Below the pieces are notes generated by a model. That model did no database searches. It worked only from the letters and a program-made list of their open reading frames with translations, and had not been told where the DNA came from. Both the position numbers and the translations under genes were made by a program. Positions 1-9,700 of a stretch of 64,000 nt of DNA are shown here, one piece after another. Where the stretch lies: contig CAJHZI010000436.1 of the NCBI GenBank assembly GCA_905160935.1, positions 557,501 through 621,500 on the forward strand, read 5' to 3'. Origin of the DNA: Enchytraeus crypticus (lineage: Eukaryota; Annelida; Clitellata; Enchytraeida; Enchytraeidae). Position 1 is the first letter of the stretch, and every line of letters starts with the position of its first letter.

Positions 1-512
1 GTAATTGCTAAAGTAAGTATAATTAGGCCTGTAGTAATTAAATTTTTTGTAGCATAGTGGGTGTAGAATAGTAAGCACAAATACTTGTTTAATCAATCTT
101 ACCAAGAAACATTTAAAACTTTGTCCATAAAAATTCGTTTAATTTGCACTTGTGAAAGGTTTTTTATTTCAATATACTATGAGACGTGATCAATAACGAA
201 GGTAGGCCTACATGTGTATGTGATGGGTAGATATTTCCACTGAATAACTGTTTAATCTCGAGATGCATTTAAACCATATAGCATACATGTATAGCGTCGC
301 AGTCTATTAATTTGACTTATCAAAATGCAGAAATTGGACTTCTTGCACGAACTAAGCTTATTAAATGGAGATAATGGGGCTCTTAGTCTTACCTTGCGCT
401 TTTGAAATTTGGATGGCCTAAGGATGATTTTGCTTTTTAGATTGTAGTTAGACCTACAATCTAAAAAGCAATACGAGATTCTACTTAACTTGCTACATGT
501 ATATTCTACTCG
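1..512. other. AT-rich intergenic edge
   Basis: No gene is seen here. The stretch is AT-rich without a reading frame of note. It contains a perfect 18-bp hairpin (430-471, loop 6 nt), described in the findings. Confidence 0.6.
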
Positions 513-1121
513 TATATCTCTCTCTTAGTTCGCTTCCTACTGGCAGGTCCAAGGTATATAATGCCTCCTCTCTTCTCTGTCTTCCGCTTTCCTCTTAATA
601 TCCACATTTGAGTGGGTCTAAAATCATCTAACATTCCTAATCTCGGCCTGCTTCTGCCTCTATTTCCTATCATTCTGCCTTCTATGATCTCTTTTAATAA
701 ACATCCCCCTTAGAATATGTCCTATCCAACTCTTCTTCCTATTTCTTAATACATTAAGAAATAGGAAGAAGATAGACATAACTGTCTATCTGTTCGATAG
801 ACAGTTATGTCTATCGAACAGATAGACAGATAACTATCTCCAGCTTTTCCTCATTTGTAACCTTTTGAGTCCAGCTAATCCTTTCCATTATTTTCCATAT
901 CTACATGTACATTTCCAATGCTTCTAGTTTCCTTATATCTTCCTTCCTTAAGGTCCATGTTTCACATCCATATAATAGCGTGGTCCAAACCAAGGTTTTC
1001 ACTTTTCGTTTTCTTTTTATCTTTCTTTAGACTTGTTGTTAAAAGTTCTTTCCTATTAACGAAGGCCTCTTTTTCTTGTGCAATCCTGCTGCATATTTCA
1101 GGCTCACATTTCCCATCATCG
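513..1121 (-). mobile_element. RTE-like LINE, 3' fragment
   Basis: On the minus strand this matches the end of the LINE copy at 58297-60695: the terminal segment with the CTGCC..GGCAG stem-loop at its 3' end, the GRGRP-coding region, and upstream the GCETWTL-coding segment, whose mirror image reads at 960-1000. It is 5'-truncated. Around 731-830 the normal LINE sequence is replaced by three stacked perfect inverted duplications. The match to the other LINE copy is visible by eye; the clade name (RTE/BovB-like) is inferred from RT and C-terminal motifs of the longer copy. Confidence 0.75.
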
Positions 1122-1337
1122 TAAATATACATGTATAATTATTTAACTTTACAGAATTCGAGCAATTAGGCTAATTGTTGAGCATATTCGTATTCTAATT
1201 AGCCTACCTGTACAGACAATGCAGCCTTTGAGAAGATTAGCAGATGATGCACAAATCACTGGGCGTGGCACCTCACTGCGTGATACTACTAATGCGAATA
1301 CTTTACTAAGCAAAACTCAACTTTTATGATTAATTCC

Positions 1338-1437
1338 TTTGTCTCTTTCTCCCTCTCTCTTTCTCTCTTTCTTTCTCTCTCTCTCTCTCTCTCTCTCACT
1401 CTCTCTCTCTCTCTCTCTCACTCTCTCTCTCTCTCTC
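1338..1437. repeat. (CT)n microsatellite
   Basis: Nearly pure CT run with a few TTT and CACT interruptions. The Ser/Leu-only reading frames across it are artefacts. Confidence 0.9.
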
Positions 1438-1735
1438 ATTCTATTGCTATCTTTAAGGGTTTTTCTTAGTTTAGCCACTTCCTTACGTTCGGTCGTTTTA
1501 ATTGAATTAGAGAATTTGACTTTTTTAAGTATGACGAATATAATAATAATAATTTCAAGACGAATGCTGAAGTTATCGAAGCATAGAAATAGCTGTGCAT
1601 GTACGTGTTTTAGTTTTGATGGGCTATAATAATATCTTAACTCCTTGAAACAATGTTCGGTTTGCGAAATTCGGTACTATATAGTTTGCGGTGTTTATTT
1701 CTGTCTTAGTTCGCATAGTTACACAATAGTCTAAT

Positions 1736-2066
1736 CGTGGATATGGAGAAGATTGGAAAGGATTGGCTGGGCTCAAAAGGTTACAAATGAGGAAGTTCTG
1801 GAGAGAGTTTGTACTGATAGATAAGGGTATTAAGAAATAGGAAGAAGAGTTGGATAGGACACATTCTAAGGGGAGAAGTTTTATTAATAAAGGCCATAAA
1901 GGTAGAATGGAACGAAGAAGAGGCAGAGGCAGGCCGAGATTAGGCATATTATATGATTTAAAGACCCACGCATATGTGGAAATGAAGAGGAAAGCGGAAG
2001 ACAGAGAAGAGTGGAGACTTTATATACTATGGACCTGCCAGTAGGAAGTACACTAAAAGAGAGAGT
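1736..2066 (+). mobile_element. RTE-like LINE, 3' fragment
   Basis: Plus-strand copy of the LINE 3' end, homologous to 60345-60690. The reading frame from 1850 carries the GRGRPRLG and AEDREEWR motifs of the LINE C-terminus and ends in the shared ACCTGCCAGTAGG stem-loop followed by AGAGAGAG. It is 5'-truncated and non-coding. Confidence 0.75.
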
Positions 2067-2127
2067 TACACAAATGACATACCGCGTGTGCTCTATAGTT
2101 TCCTTTCTTAGATGTTGTTTTTGTAGT

Positions 2128-2312
2128 TTTCGTTGTCTATCCTCTCCATGGTTATTAGTTGCCTTTTGTTGGAGCATCAACTGCACACTGCGCGGATTTA
2201 AGATTAACCTTCCCAAGAAACCTCGGGATTTTTTCATTCAAAGCTGTCAACACTCGGTTTTCCAAGGTGGTCACACAAAGTACTAACCGTGCGCGAAGTA
2301 GCTTAACTTTTG
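2128..2312 (-). mobile_element. 5S rRNA-derived SINE (SINE3-type)
   Basis: Read on the minus strand, the head resembles the 3' half of 5S rRNA: AAGTTAAGC near 2310, then GGTTAGTACTTTGTG and GACCACC with TGGAA. These correspond to the internal promoter (box A, box C) of 5S genes. The body that follows (AAATCCGCGC, CTAATAACCATGG) matches the copy at 21340-21575. That 5S-headed SINEs exist in animals is established; membership of this family is my reading of the motif order. Confidence 0.65.
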
Positions 2313-2334
2313 TTAAATTTTGACTAGTGCGCTA

Positions 2335-2665
2335 AATCCCATCCGAATTAGTATTCGGTTTTCGCCGTTTCACGGTACCCATTTTTGAATAATCGTGTTA
2401 CGGTTTTAGGTTTACGATATTCTGTATTCGGTATAGCCTATATATGATGTATTTTGCTGAATTAGGTTTTCGGTATTCCGTATTATTTTTTCGGCATTTG
2501 ATATTCGGCTTGTATGTAGTCGGTATTCAATACACGATTTGCGGTATTCGGTATCAGGTTTGCTATAGTTATCTTTCGGTATTTGATATCCGATTTGCGG
2601 TATTCGCATATTGGTATTCGTATTGCGAAGCTCGGTATTCAGTATACGTATTGGCCTATCTAATC
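2335..2665. repeat. Degenerate TATTCGG array, left part
   Basis: Dozens of imperfect repeats built on CGGTATTCGG alternating with GATTTGCGG, with drifting period of about 10-22 bp. The same motif resumes at 5555-5670, so the 2.9 kb between may be insertions into one old array. Confidence 0.7.
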
Positions 2666-2745
2666 TACTACTACTACTACTAATAATAATAATAATAATA
2701 ATAATTATTATTATTATTATTCCTATTATTATTATTATAATTAGC
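2660..2745. repeat. (ACT)n/(AAT)n/(ATT)n microsatellite
   Basis: Trinucleotide tract that changes from ACT to AAT to ATT units at the edge of the TATTCGG array. It may be the 3' tail of a neighbouring retroelement. Confidence 0.85.
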
Positions 2746-2769
2746 CATCACAATTTAAATGACTTAATA

Positions 2770-3083
2770 TGGCGACACTTTCAAGAGCAGACATCTCTTC
2801 CGCTAAGGAAGCAAGTGGGTTGTCCAGATCAGACGGCAAGCCTCTAGGAAGTTGGATAAATACCGTGATCTGTCCTTAGGATATGAAACCATGGGCCCGA
2901 TGAATCCCGAAGGAGTTGACTTTATTAATGACATAGGCAGACTTATTGCAGAGCAAACCGGCGATATGTTAGAGACATATTTTCTTTGGCAAAGGCTTTC
3001 CATGACTTTGCAAAGATTTAATGCAGTCTGCTTCAACAATTCCTTTAAGCCGATTGGCGGCGATTCAGCACGTATTGCTTGAA
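2770..3083 (+). pseudogene. Retroelement ORF C-terminal fragment
   Basis: The frame 2852-3082 encodes a short peptide with ETMGPMNPEG, FINDIGRLIAEQTGD and LWQRLSMTLQRFNAVCFN. This order (ETLGP, F..DLGRR.....GD, F.QR.S..IQR.N) is one I associate with the C-terminal tail of transposon-borne ORFs in animal genomes; I cannot name the family firmly. The fragment ends directly in the duplicated tail at 3081-3232. It is not a host gene: there is no start, no splice context, and it is surrounded by retroelement debris. Confidence 0.5.
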
Positions 3084-3232
3084 TCGTTTTTATCAAACCC
3101 CAGATTCCCTACACCGGGGTAAAAATTTTAATAATAATAATAATAATAATCGTTCTTAATGAATCGTTTTTATCAAACCCCAGGTTCTTTACACCAGGGT
3201 AAAAAAATTTTTTTAAAAATATTATAATAATA
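3081..3232 (+). repeat. Tandemly duplicated element tail
   Basis: GAATCGTTTTTATCAAACCC followed by an ACACCGGGGTAAAAA-type sequence occurs twice (about 3084-3130 and 3163-3205), separated by (AAT)n. ACCCCAG..ACACCGGGGT can form a small hairpin. It looks like a 3' tail copied twice. Confidence 0.7.
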
Positions 3233-4198
3233 ATAATAACAGCAACAATTAGAGTGCTACAGTCATCAATGACAACATTGAGTAGGCCCTACTATTGAAT
3301 AAAAATCAAGCCGGCGAGCGAAGATAAGGTCCAACAACGGTGGAAATTTCAAAATCAACTTATAGGTTAAACAAGTTTTTATTTATGACCTCTAGTTCTG
3401 CAGCTAATAGTTAAATTAAACCAAACGTTATAATCAACCTTACTAAATCTTACAAATCAACCTTAAATCTCTTTAGAATTTTGAACCCTTCTATGCGATC
3501 TTCCCTAGCCCTTCTCTGTTTTAGATTTACTAATCCAGTATATTTTAGTCTGTTTTCGTAATTAAAATTCTTGCACTCCTTAATCAGTTTGTCGCTCTAG
3601 CCTGTAGTTTCTCTAATTTATCTATTATCTGTTTATAGGTGAGGACACCAAGCTTGGGCACAATAGGCCTACTCCAGCTCAGGTCTACCAACGATTTATG
3701 TAATTTTATCAATAAGTCTTTTCTTTTGTTGGTCACAGTTTCTTAAATTAAACTTAGAACAGAATTTTCACTGTTAGCTACTTTATTAACTTGTTCTCAA
3801 AACTTTAATGACTTTTGTGTTTAGAACGTAATCAGTATTTCAACTATGCCTATTTTTCGCAAAATGCATGACCCTACATTTATCTACAAGCATATTGAGT
3901 TCCATCTGCCAGTCATTAGACTAAATTTGTATTTTTACTAAATCATCTTCTAATATTCTAACATGATAAGATCAGTTAACACTTTTTGCAATTCTTGATT
4001 CGTCTACAAATTTATTAAATTTAGATAGAATTTCTTCATCTATATCATTTATATATAATATAAATAGGCCTAATAGAGGGCCCAGCACGGATCCCTGCGG
4101 CACACCGCTTTTAACATCAACCGATTCAGAAGACTCACCCTCAATGCACACTCTGTGTCTTCTATTGATCAACAAACTCCCTATCCTATCTATCCCTA

Positions 4199-4382
4199 TC
4201 TATACTTTGGACTGAATTTCTGGATTTTGGAATTTGCACCGTTTTTGGACCTTCTTTTTTTGCTCGCCGGCTTGATTTTGTCTCAATAGTGCTCGATGTT
4301 GTAATTGATGACTGCAGCACTCTAATTGTTGTTGTTATTATTATTATCCATCTTAGTATAATACCAAGATGGATAATAATAG
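4199..4382 (+). mobile_element. Insertion A: short LINE 3' tail copy
   Basis: About 180 bp of the shared tail (TGCTCGCCGGCTTG, GTGCTCGATGTTGTAATTGA, CACTCTAATTGTTGTTG) ending in TTA repeats and a 16-bp hairpin (4339-4381, 11-nt loop). It splits the reverse transcriptase between the RGDI and WIDR motifs of the minus-strand CR1-like copy. Confidence 0.65.
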
Positions 4383-4454
4383 TATATCACCTCTTATACC
4401 ATGCGCCTCTAACTTTTCAATTAGTCTCTTGTGCGAAACTTTATCGGCGCTTTG

Positions 4455-5318
4455 CTGTGCACATGCTTTACCCCCCACTCCTATCCTGATGCGAATGATT
4501 GTCTGCAGCAATCCATTCAATTGATATCATCCTAGATGTCTGCCAATTTTTTGTCACACATGATATCTAAGACTGAGTTAGTGCTGTTTGGAACACCTCA
4601 GCAACTATCAAAACTGAAAGATATGTCCCTGGCTCTCTCTTCTGATGTTATAGTTACACCAGTTTCTTCTGTGAAAAATCTTGGTGTTGTCCTTGACCAC
4701 CACCTCACATTCTATGAACACATCACCAAATCATCACAGGCATGCTTCTTCCATATTCGCGATCTTCGTGGAATAAGACCTTATCTTTCTCTTGAGACTG
4801 CCACTCCGATTGGTGCTGCTCTCGTGCAATTTAAACTGGACTATTGCAATTCCCTATTTCTAAATCTTCCCAGTTGCGAGATCGATAGGTTGCAGTTCAT
4901 TCAAAATTCTCTTAAACGTGCAGTCTTTCATAGCTCCAAATAGTCTCATATCAATCGAATCCTCAAGTCCGTACACTGGCTCAAAGTTAGAGAACTTATA
5001 ATCTATACAAGACAGTTTCTCTAACATAAATTAAAATCCATCACTACACCCGGCATTGGATACATATCTCACTTACTAAAAGTGGGGCACCCTACCTCCA
5101 GGCAGTCGTCCACCAGATCCTCTAAATTAGCTACTCTAGTGAGATCGAGTATTCCTTCACGTAGCAAGCTGTCTAGGCGCTCCATCTAGCATGCTGCCCC
5201 ATAGATCTGTTTGCACCGTTTATGGACCCCTCACTCTGCTCATCGTCTGTAATTTGGTTCCACAGTGTTCGATGTTGTCATGGACAACAGTAGCACTCTA
5301 ATCGTATTGTTGTTGTTG
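4455..5318 (+). mobile_element. Insertion B: CR1/L2-type LINE 3' part
   Basis: The frame 4536-4943 encodes the end of a reverse transcriptase with SKTELVLFGTP, VKNLGVVLDHHLTF, LDYCNSLFLNLP and IDRLQFIQNS, all typical of the region after the YADD box. It continues with frameshifts (HWLKVRELI near 4975) and ends in the shared tail at 5205-5318 with a TTG-rich terminus. It interrupts the minus-strand CR1-like LINE between its KAF and DKV residues. Stops and frameshifts make it inactive. Confidence 0.75.
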
Positions 5319-5554
5319 AAAGCCTTTGCGCAATCGAAATACAGGACATCCACAAAATTTCCTTTGTCTACTTCCTTAGATAATACCTCAAAGAAGTCTA
5401 ATAAATTAGTGAGACAGGTACATCCACTAGTAAAACCATGTTGATTATTTCTTATTAGCTTATTTACTTGTAAAAAATATTAATTTTTTATATACTGTGG
5501 ATCTCGAACATTTACCCAATAATACTCGTAAGACATAGGACTGTAGTTTCGATT

Positions 5555-5670
5555 CACTTAGTTTGCGGTATTCAGTATTTTAACATTCAGTACTCGGTTT
5601 GCGGTATATGGCTTTGGATTTTTGGTTTTAAATATTCGACTTGCGGCATTAGATTTTTGACTCACATATA
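5555..5670. repeat. Degenerate TATTCGG array, right part
   Basis: Resumes the GTTTGCGGTATTCAG / ATTCAGTACTCGG pattern of 2335-2665 after 2.9 kb of retroelement sequence. Confidence 0.6.
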
Positions 5671-6765
5671 ATAATAAAAATTTAGTAATGATTAAAGAAG
5701 AATAAAGTGGATTGCGTAACTACTTCCTTTCGAGGAGTGCATAATATCGTTCAATATTGTGTAAATATTGACTTTTTTTTATTTTTTTTTAAAAAGAATA
5801 ATTTAAGTAATAATAGTTACTGCTTCTATAAATCTGTATCAATCGTTTGTGTTTAATTTTATACCACGATCAATTGAAATTTTTAAATAAAGAAATGTAT
5901 TATCTGCGTTTAGAACATCTGTCGATTATTTAAAATAATTTAATAGCACAAGTGCGTGCTCATGTAACTGTTTTTCATGTTAAGCAGATTTAATTGGCTG
6001 AAAAAGAGATGGCTGATAGTGAGCGATTTATATTGTTCGTACATTTTGGCGGAGTTTGATCTCTGATTACCAGGATACTAGTCTAACCTGTATTCTAGTA
6101 TTTTTCCCAATATGATTTTTTCATTGTAGAGGAAATCTCATTCACTAATTGGTCGATATAACACTAGCTGTATAGTTCTAGTAAGCGGTAGTCAACCGAT
6201 GTCTACCGTCGCGTATTGGTAGTGCGTCAGGATTTATATCCTGACGTCCTGGGTTTAAGTCTTGCTCTTATCATTTTTGGTAACATTTTTCATGTTCTTT
6301 TTATTGGGTGGACTTTTTAGGGTTAGGAGTTAGAATTATCGTTACGCTTAAAGAGACAGGCTTTAAGGTTTAATTCTTCAATTTTGTATGGGTGAGAACT
6401 TTGGGTTTGTAAAAACTGTTTAAATTTGTGTTTAAACTTCCTTTTTGAAGGTGTTTACTTTTTTAGGGATACGACATATATTCTATCAGTGTAAATAGAA
6501 TAGTCTAATTATAGCATATCTTATAACAAATCAGTGCCTGATATGGCGAAATCAGATTGGGAAAAAATATTGGCAACCATATTAATACAATGTTTTTTCA
6601 ACATAATGAAAAAATAGTGGTGAGCTATAAATATACTAATACATACAATTTTTGAAATACCTCAGAGTATCTCTACAAATTGATTGGTCAATTTGAGCCA
6701 ATGTGGCATTCTTTGCCTTCTTGTTAATGACTGTCATATTTCATAATTTGATATTTTTCTTGTAG
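5671..6765. other. Upstream region of DRG1
   Basis: AT-rich, no reading frame. It holds one tRNA-like relic (6201-6271). A pyrimidine-rich acceptor TTTTTCTTGTAG ends at 6765, 35 bp before the DRG1 start codon. The promoter and first 5' UTR exon, if any, cannot be placed. Confidence 0.5.
6201..6271 (+). pseudogene. tRNA-like relic
   Basis: Box-A-like CGCGTATTGGTAGTGCG, an anticodon-arm-like hairpin TCAGG..CCTGA with an 8-nt loop, and a box-B-like GGGTTTAAGTC appear in tRNA order. The acceptor ends do not pair and the anticodon loop has one base too many, so this is a tRNA pseudogene or a SINE head, not a working tRNA. Confidence 0.45.
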
Positions 6766-6799
6766 AATTTCTGTGTCAACGTAAAACCTAAGAGGCAGG

Positions 6800-9700
6800 A
6801 TGGGCATACTGGAGAGGATTGCAGAAATAGAGGCAGAGGTAAGAGTTTCAGTGTATTTTATATTTATTATATATTTATATATCAGATATTTATATATCTA
6901 TATTTATCAGATATTTATATATCAAAATGCTCTGTAAAATGATCTGCAGACCTGTTACTGCTCCTTATGAAGTTTAATTATGTATTAGGTTTGATGTCAA
7001 GATAACATTTAGAATTTACTGTACTTGGTAGTGTAATATTAGAAATGCTTCTTATTTCAGACTTAAGTAGACTTTTGCTAGCTGCTGCTTATGGTAGTAC
7101 CGCACTGATCTCTGGGTCATTATTGTAGCCTCCTTCAGATTTTTGTTTGTTTATCTAACTGCAAGCATGTTCTTATTGTTTGTGTAATCTTTGCTGAGAT
7201 GAACTAATAAATGAAACCGTAAAAATTAATGTTAGTAATTTGACTGTTGCTTAGAAATAAGAATATTTTCTCTTATTATATCTGTCAGTTTCTTTTATTT
7301 ATTAAAATATATAGTTGTCAAGAATTTCTGTTTTGGTCAATAAGCAAAATGTAATTCATACATAAATTTTAGTCATAAAATCAGATTATTTAACTTTCTG
7401 TTATATGATCTAAAACCTATTTGATTCATCTCCAACACATACAAAATGTACTTTCTCGTGTAGTATATAATATTCAAAAATTCAACTGCTGCACTATTAT
7501 TGTTAACTTATTAAGAAGTTACTCTAGCTTCCAATCTTTGAATGTATAAAATTCAAGATAGCTTCCACAGTTTTCAAAAGAATTCAAGTATGATAAATCG
7601 TCCTATCTATCTGACCTATTTTCAAAACATCAACCCTATGTTTTGAAAATAGGTTCACTTCTCTGGTATAAATCCCCTTACTGCACTGGACATTAGATCT
7701 GCCATTTGCTCCTTCATGTTTTCTGCTCTGAATATCATTATTGAAATTACCTAGCAAAGAATATTTTATTACAGACATGTACTGCATCTATAATTAAATG
7801 AAAAAGAAACACTTTAGTGTATTTTTCTTAGCCTGTTATTCCATGCAAACTCATACGCATTCATCAAAAGCCTGAAACTAGATTTATTGTAGGTTTTATA
7901 AAGCCTGAAGCATATATTCATAATAGTGTGTCTAATTTATATGTTTCTCACATTTGATTCATCCTTTTAGCCGTCTCATCCATCGACCTGCTCAATCTCG
8001 TTTCTAAAAGCTTCATTGGAAAGTAGACTTGTTTGTTGCCTGTATCTAGATGGCCAGAACTCAGAGGAACAAGGCCACCATGGGCCACCTTGGGCTTCTA
8101 AAGGCTCGACTCGCGAAGTTAAGGAGGGAGTTGATTGAGCCAAAGGGGGGCGGTGGTGGACCCGCAGGTGAAGGATTTGATGTCGCCAAAACCGGTGACG
8201 CTAGAATTGGATTTGTCGGTAAAGTGGCTTGACTTGTTAAATAATTAGAATTGCAATTTAGTATTAAAGCATTTTGTGAAAGTTTTCTGTGTTATAATTG
8301 TTTCTTGTTATTTGTAACTGGTTCTAGTAGGTACTGTTTCTTTTTTATTAATTAGTCTGTGTCATTAGCTCGTAACTACTGTATTAGATATTGTCTACAA
8401 GATACTAGTACCGATATCTATTAACGAATCTCTAGTAGCATGTATGCTAATAGCCAGTTAATTCTAAATAGTATTCTAATCACTTTCAACTAGTTTACTA
8501 AGTTGGTAACAGTGTAAGTATGGTGTTGTCTAGTAAGTAGTGTTTGCAAAGTCAAAGTAGCTGGAATATGAATATACCTGTAATTAAAAATAATATACTA
8601 CTACAAAAACATAATAAATAAATAAAAAATAAAATAATACTACAAAACTATAATATAATACTCCTGCTACTAAGAGAATGTTTGGTATGTATTACTATTC
8701 ACTGTCAAAATACCAGTACAGAAATTTATATTAGGTAATACACATAATTGCAACTACATGTAATATGCTTTCACTAGTGTCTAAGATACTTAGCTAATTC
8801 TGAGTTGATCGTTTAGATTAAATTAAATTGATTTAATTTCAAAAGCGAATTACAGCAAGGTAGTTGCTATACCATTTGATGCGGATTAGTAGAGTTCATA
8901 TTTTCCTAAAAATGATAAGAAAGTGATATAAATAATTAATTTATTCGATAATCGATATAATTATAAACAGTATTTTTCTTACTAAGTTATTAAATAAAAT
9001 GTAACATGGTCTTTGCTATTAAGAGTTTGAATCTTTTTCACACAGGTTTTCCGTCAGTTGGAAAGTCAACGTTGCTCACTAATCTTGCCGGCGTGTACTC
9101 GGAGGTGGCGGCATACGAGTTCACGACGTTGACGACTGTTCCGGGGTGTATCAAGTACAAGGGAGCCAAGATACAGGTCAACCTCTCTTCTAAATGTGCT
9201 GTGTTAGCTAAACTTTGATTGAAATTTGATATAACTTCTTTTCAAAATGTGTTATGTTAGCTAAACTTTGATTGAAATTTGGTACAACCTCTCTTCAAAA
9301 TGTGCTCTGTTAGCTAAACTTTGACTGAAATTTGATACAAAAATTCTCTTCTAAATGTGCTATGTTAGCTAAACTTTGATTGAAATTTGATGCAACTTCC
9401 CTTCTAAATGTGTTATGTTAGCTAAACTTTGGAAAGTTGATACTTATGCCCAATTAAGATTCCTTGCTTGCATTTTATCTTTAAAGCCGTCATACACTGA
9501 TAAATTAATTAACTGTTGAATTGTTTTAGATGTAATTGTATTGACATCTGATTTTAGTTACTTGGATTTTAGTTAGTTGTAAATGTTTGCTTAAATATTC
9601 TGCTAACTTTATCAGATCAATCAATCAATAAGAATTTATTGATTGATTATTTGTCCGGTTCCTCGCCGTAAAGCAATGTCAGGGACTTCTCTTGCAGAGT

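Larger units (their letters stand above)
3240..5480 (-). mobile_element. CR1-like LINE relic with two nested insertions
   Basis: Minus-strand pieces of one reverse transcriptase can be followed from right to left. About 5480-5318 encodes QHGFTSGCTCLTNLLDFFEV and VDVLYFDCAKAF. 4470-4383 encodes DKVSHKRLIEKLEAHGIRGD. 4198-3400 encodes WIDRIGSLLINRRHRVCIEG, GVPQGSVLGPLL and ILYINDID, then WQMELNML and a degenerate C-terminus. Between the pieces lie plus-strand insertions at about 4199-4382 and 4455-5317. The 3' tail is at 3335-3240. CR1-group assignment rests on the VPQGSVLGP and INDI motifs. The copy is heavily mutated. Confidence 0.7.

Noticed and set aside
1850-2044. Small protein with GRGRPRLG
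   Set aside because: C-terminal remnant of the RTE-like LINE, present in several broken copies.
3250-4345. DNA transposon with about 100-bp terminal inverted repeats
   Set aside because: The two inverted copies at 3250 and 4340 are the same LINE tail in opposite orientations; a reverse transcriptase reads through the region and the same tail occurs singly at 5205, 18190, 26795 and 61438.
4262-5318. Host gene encoding LDYCNSLFLNLP
   Set aside because: The motif set belongs to LINE reverse transcriptases and is followed by the LINE tail.
6201-6271. Functional tRNA gene
   Set aside because: Acceptor ends do not pair and the anticodon loop has eight bases; a relic only.
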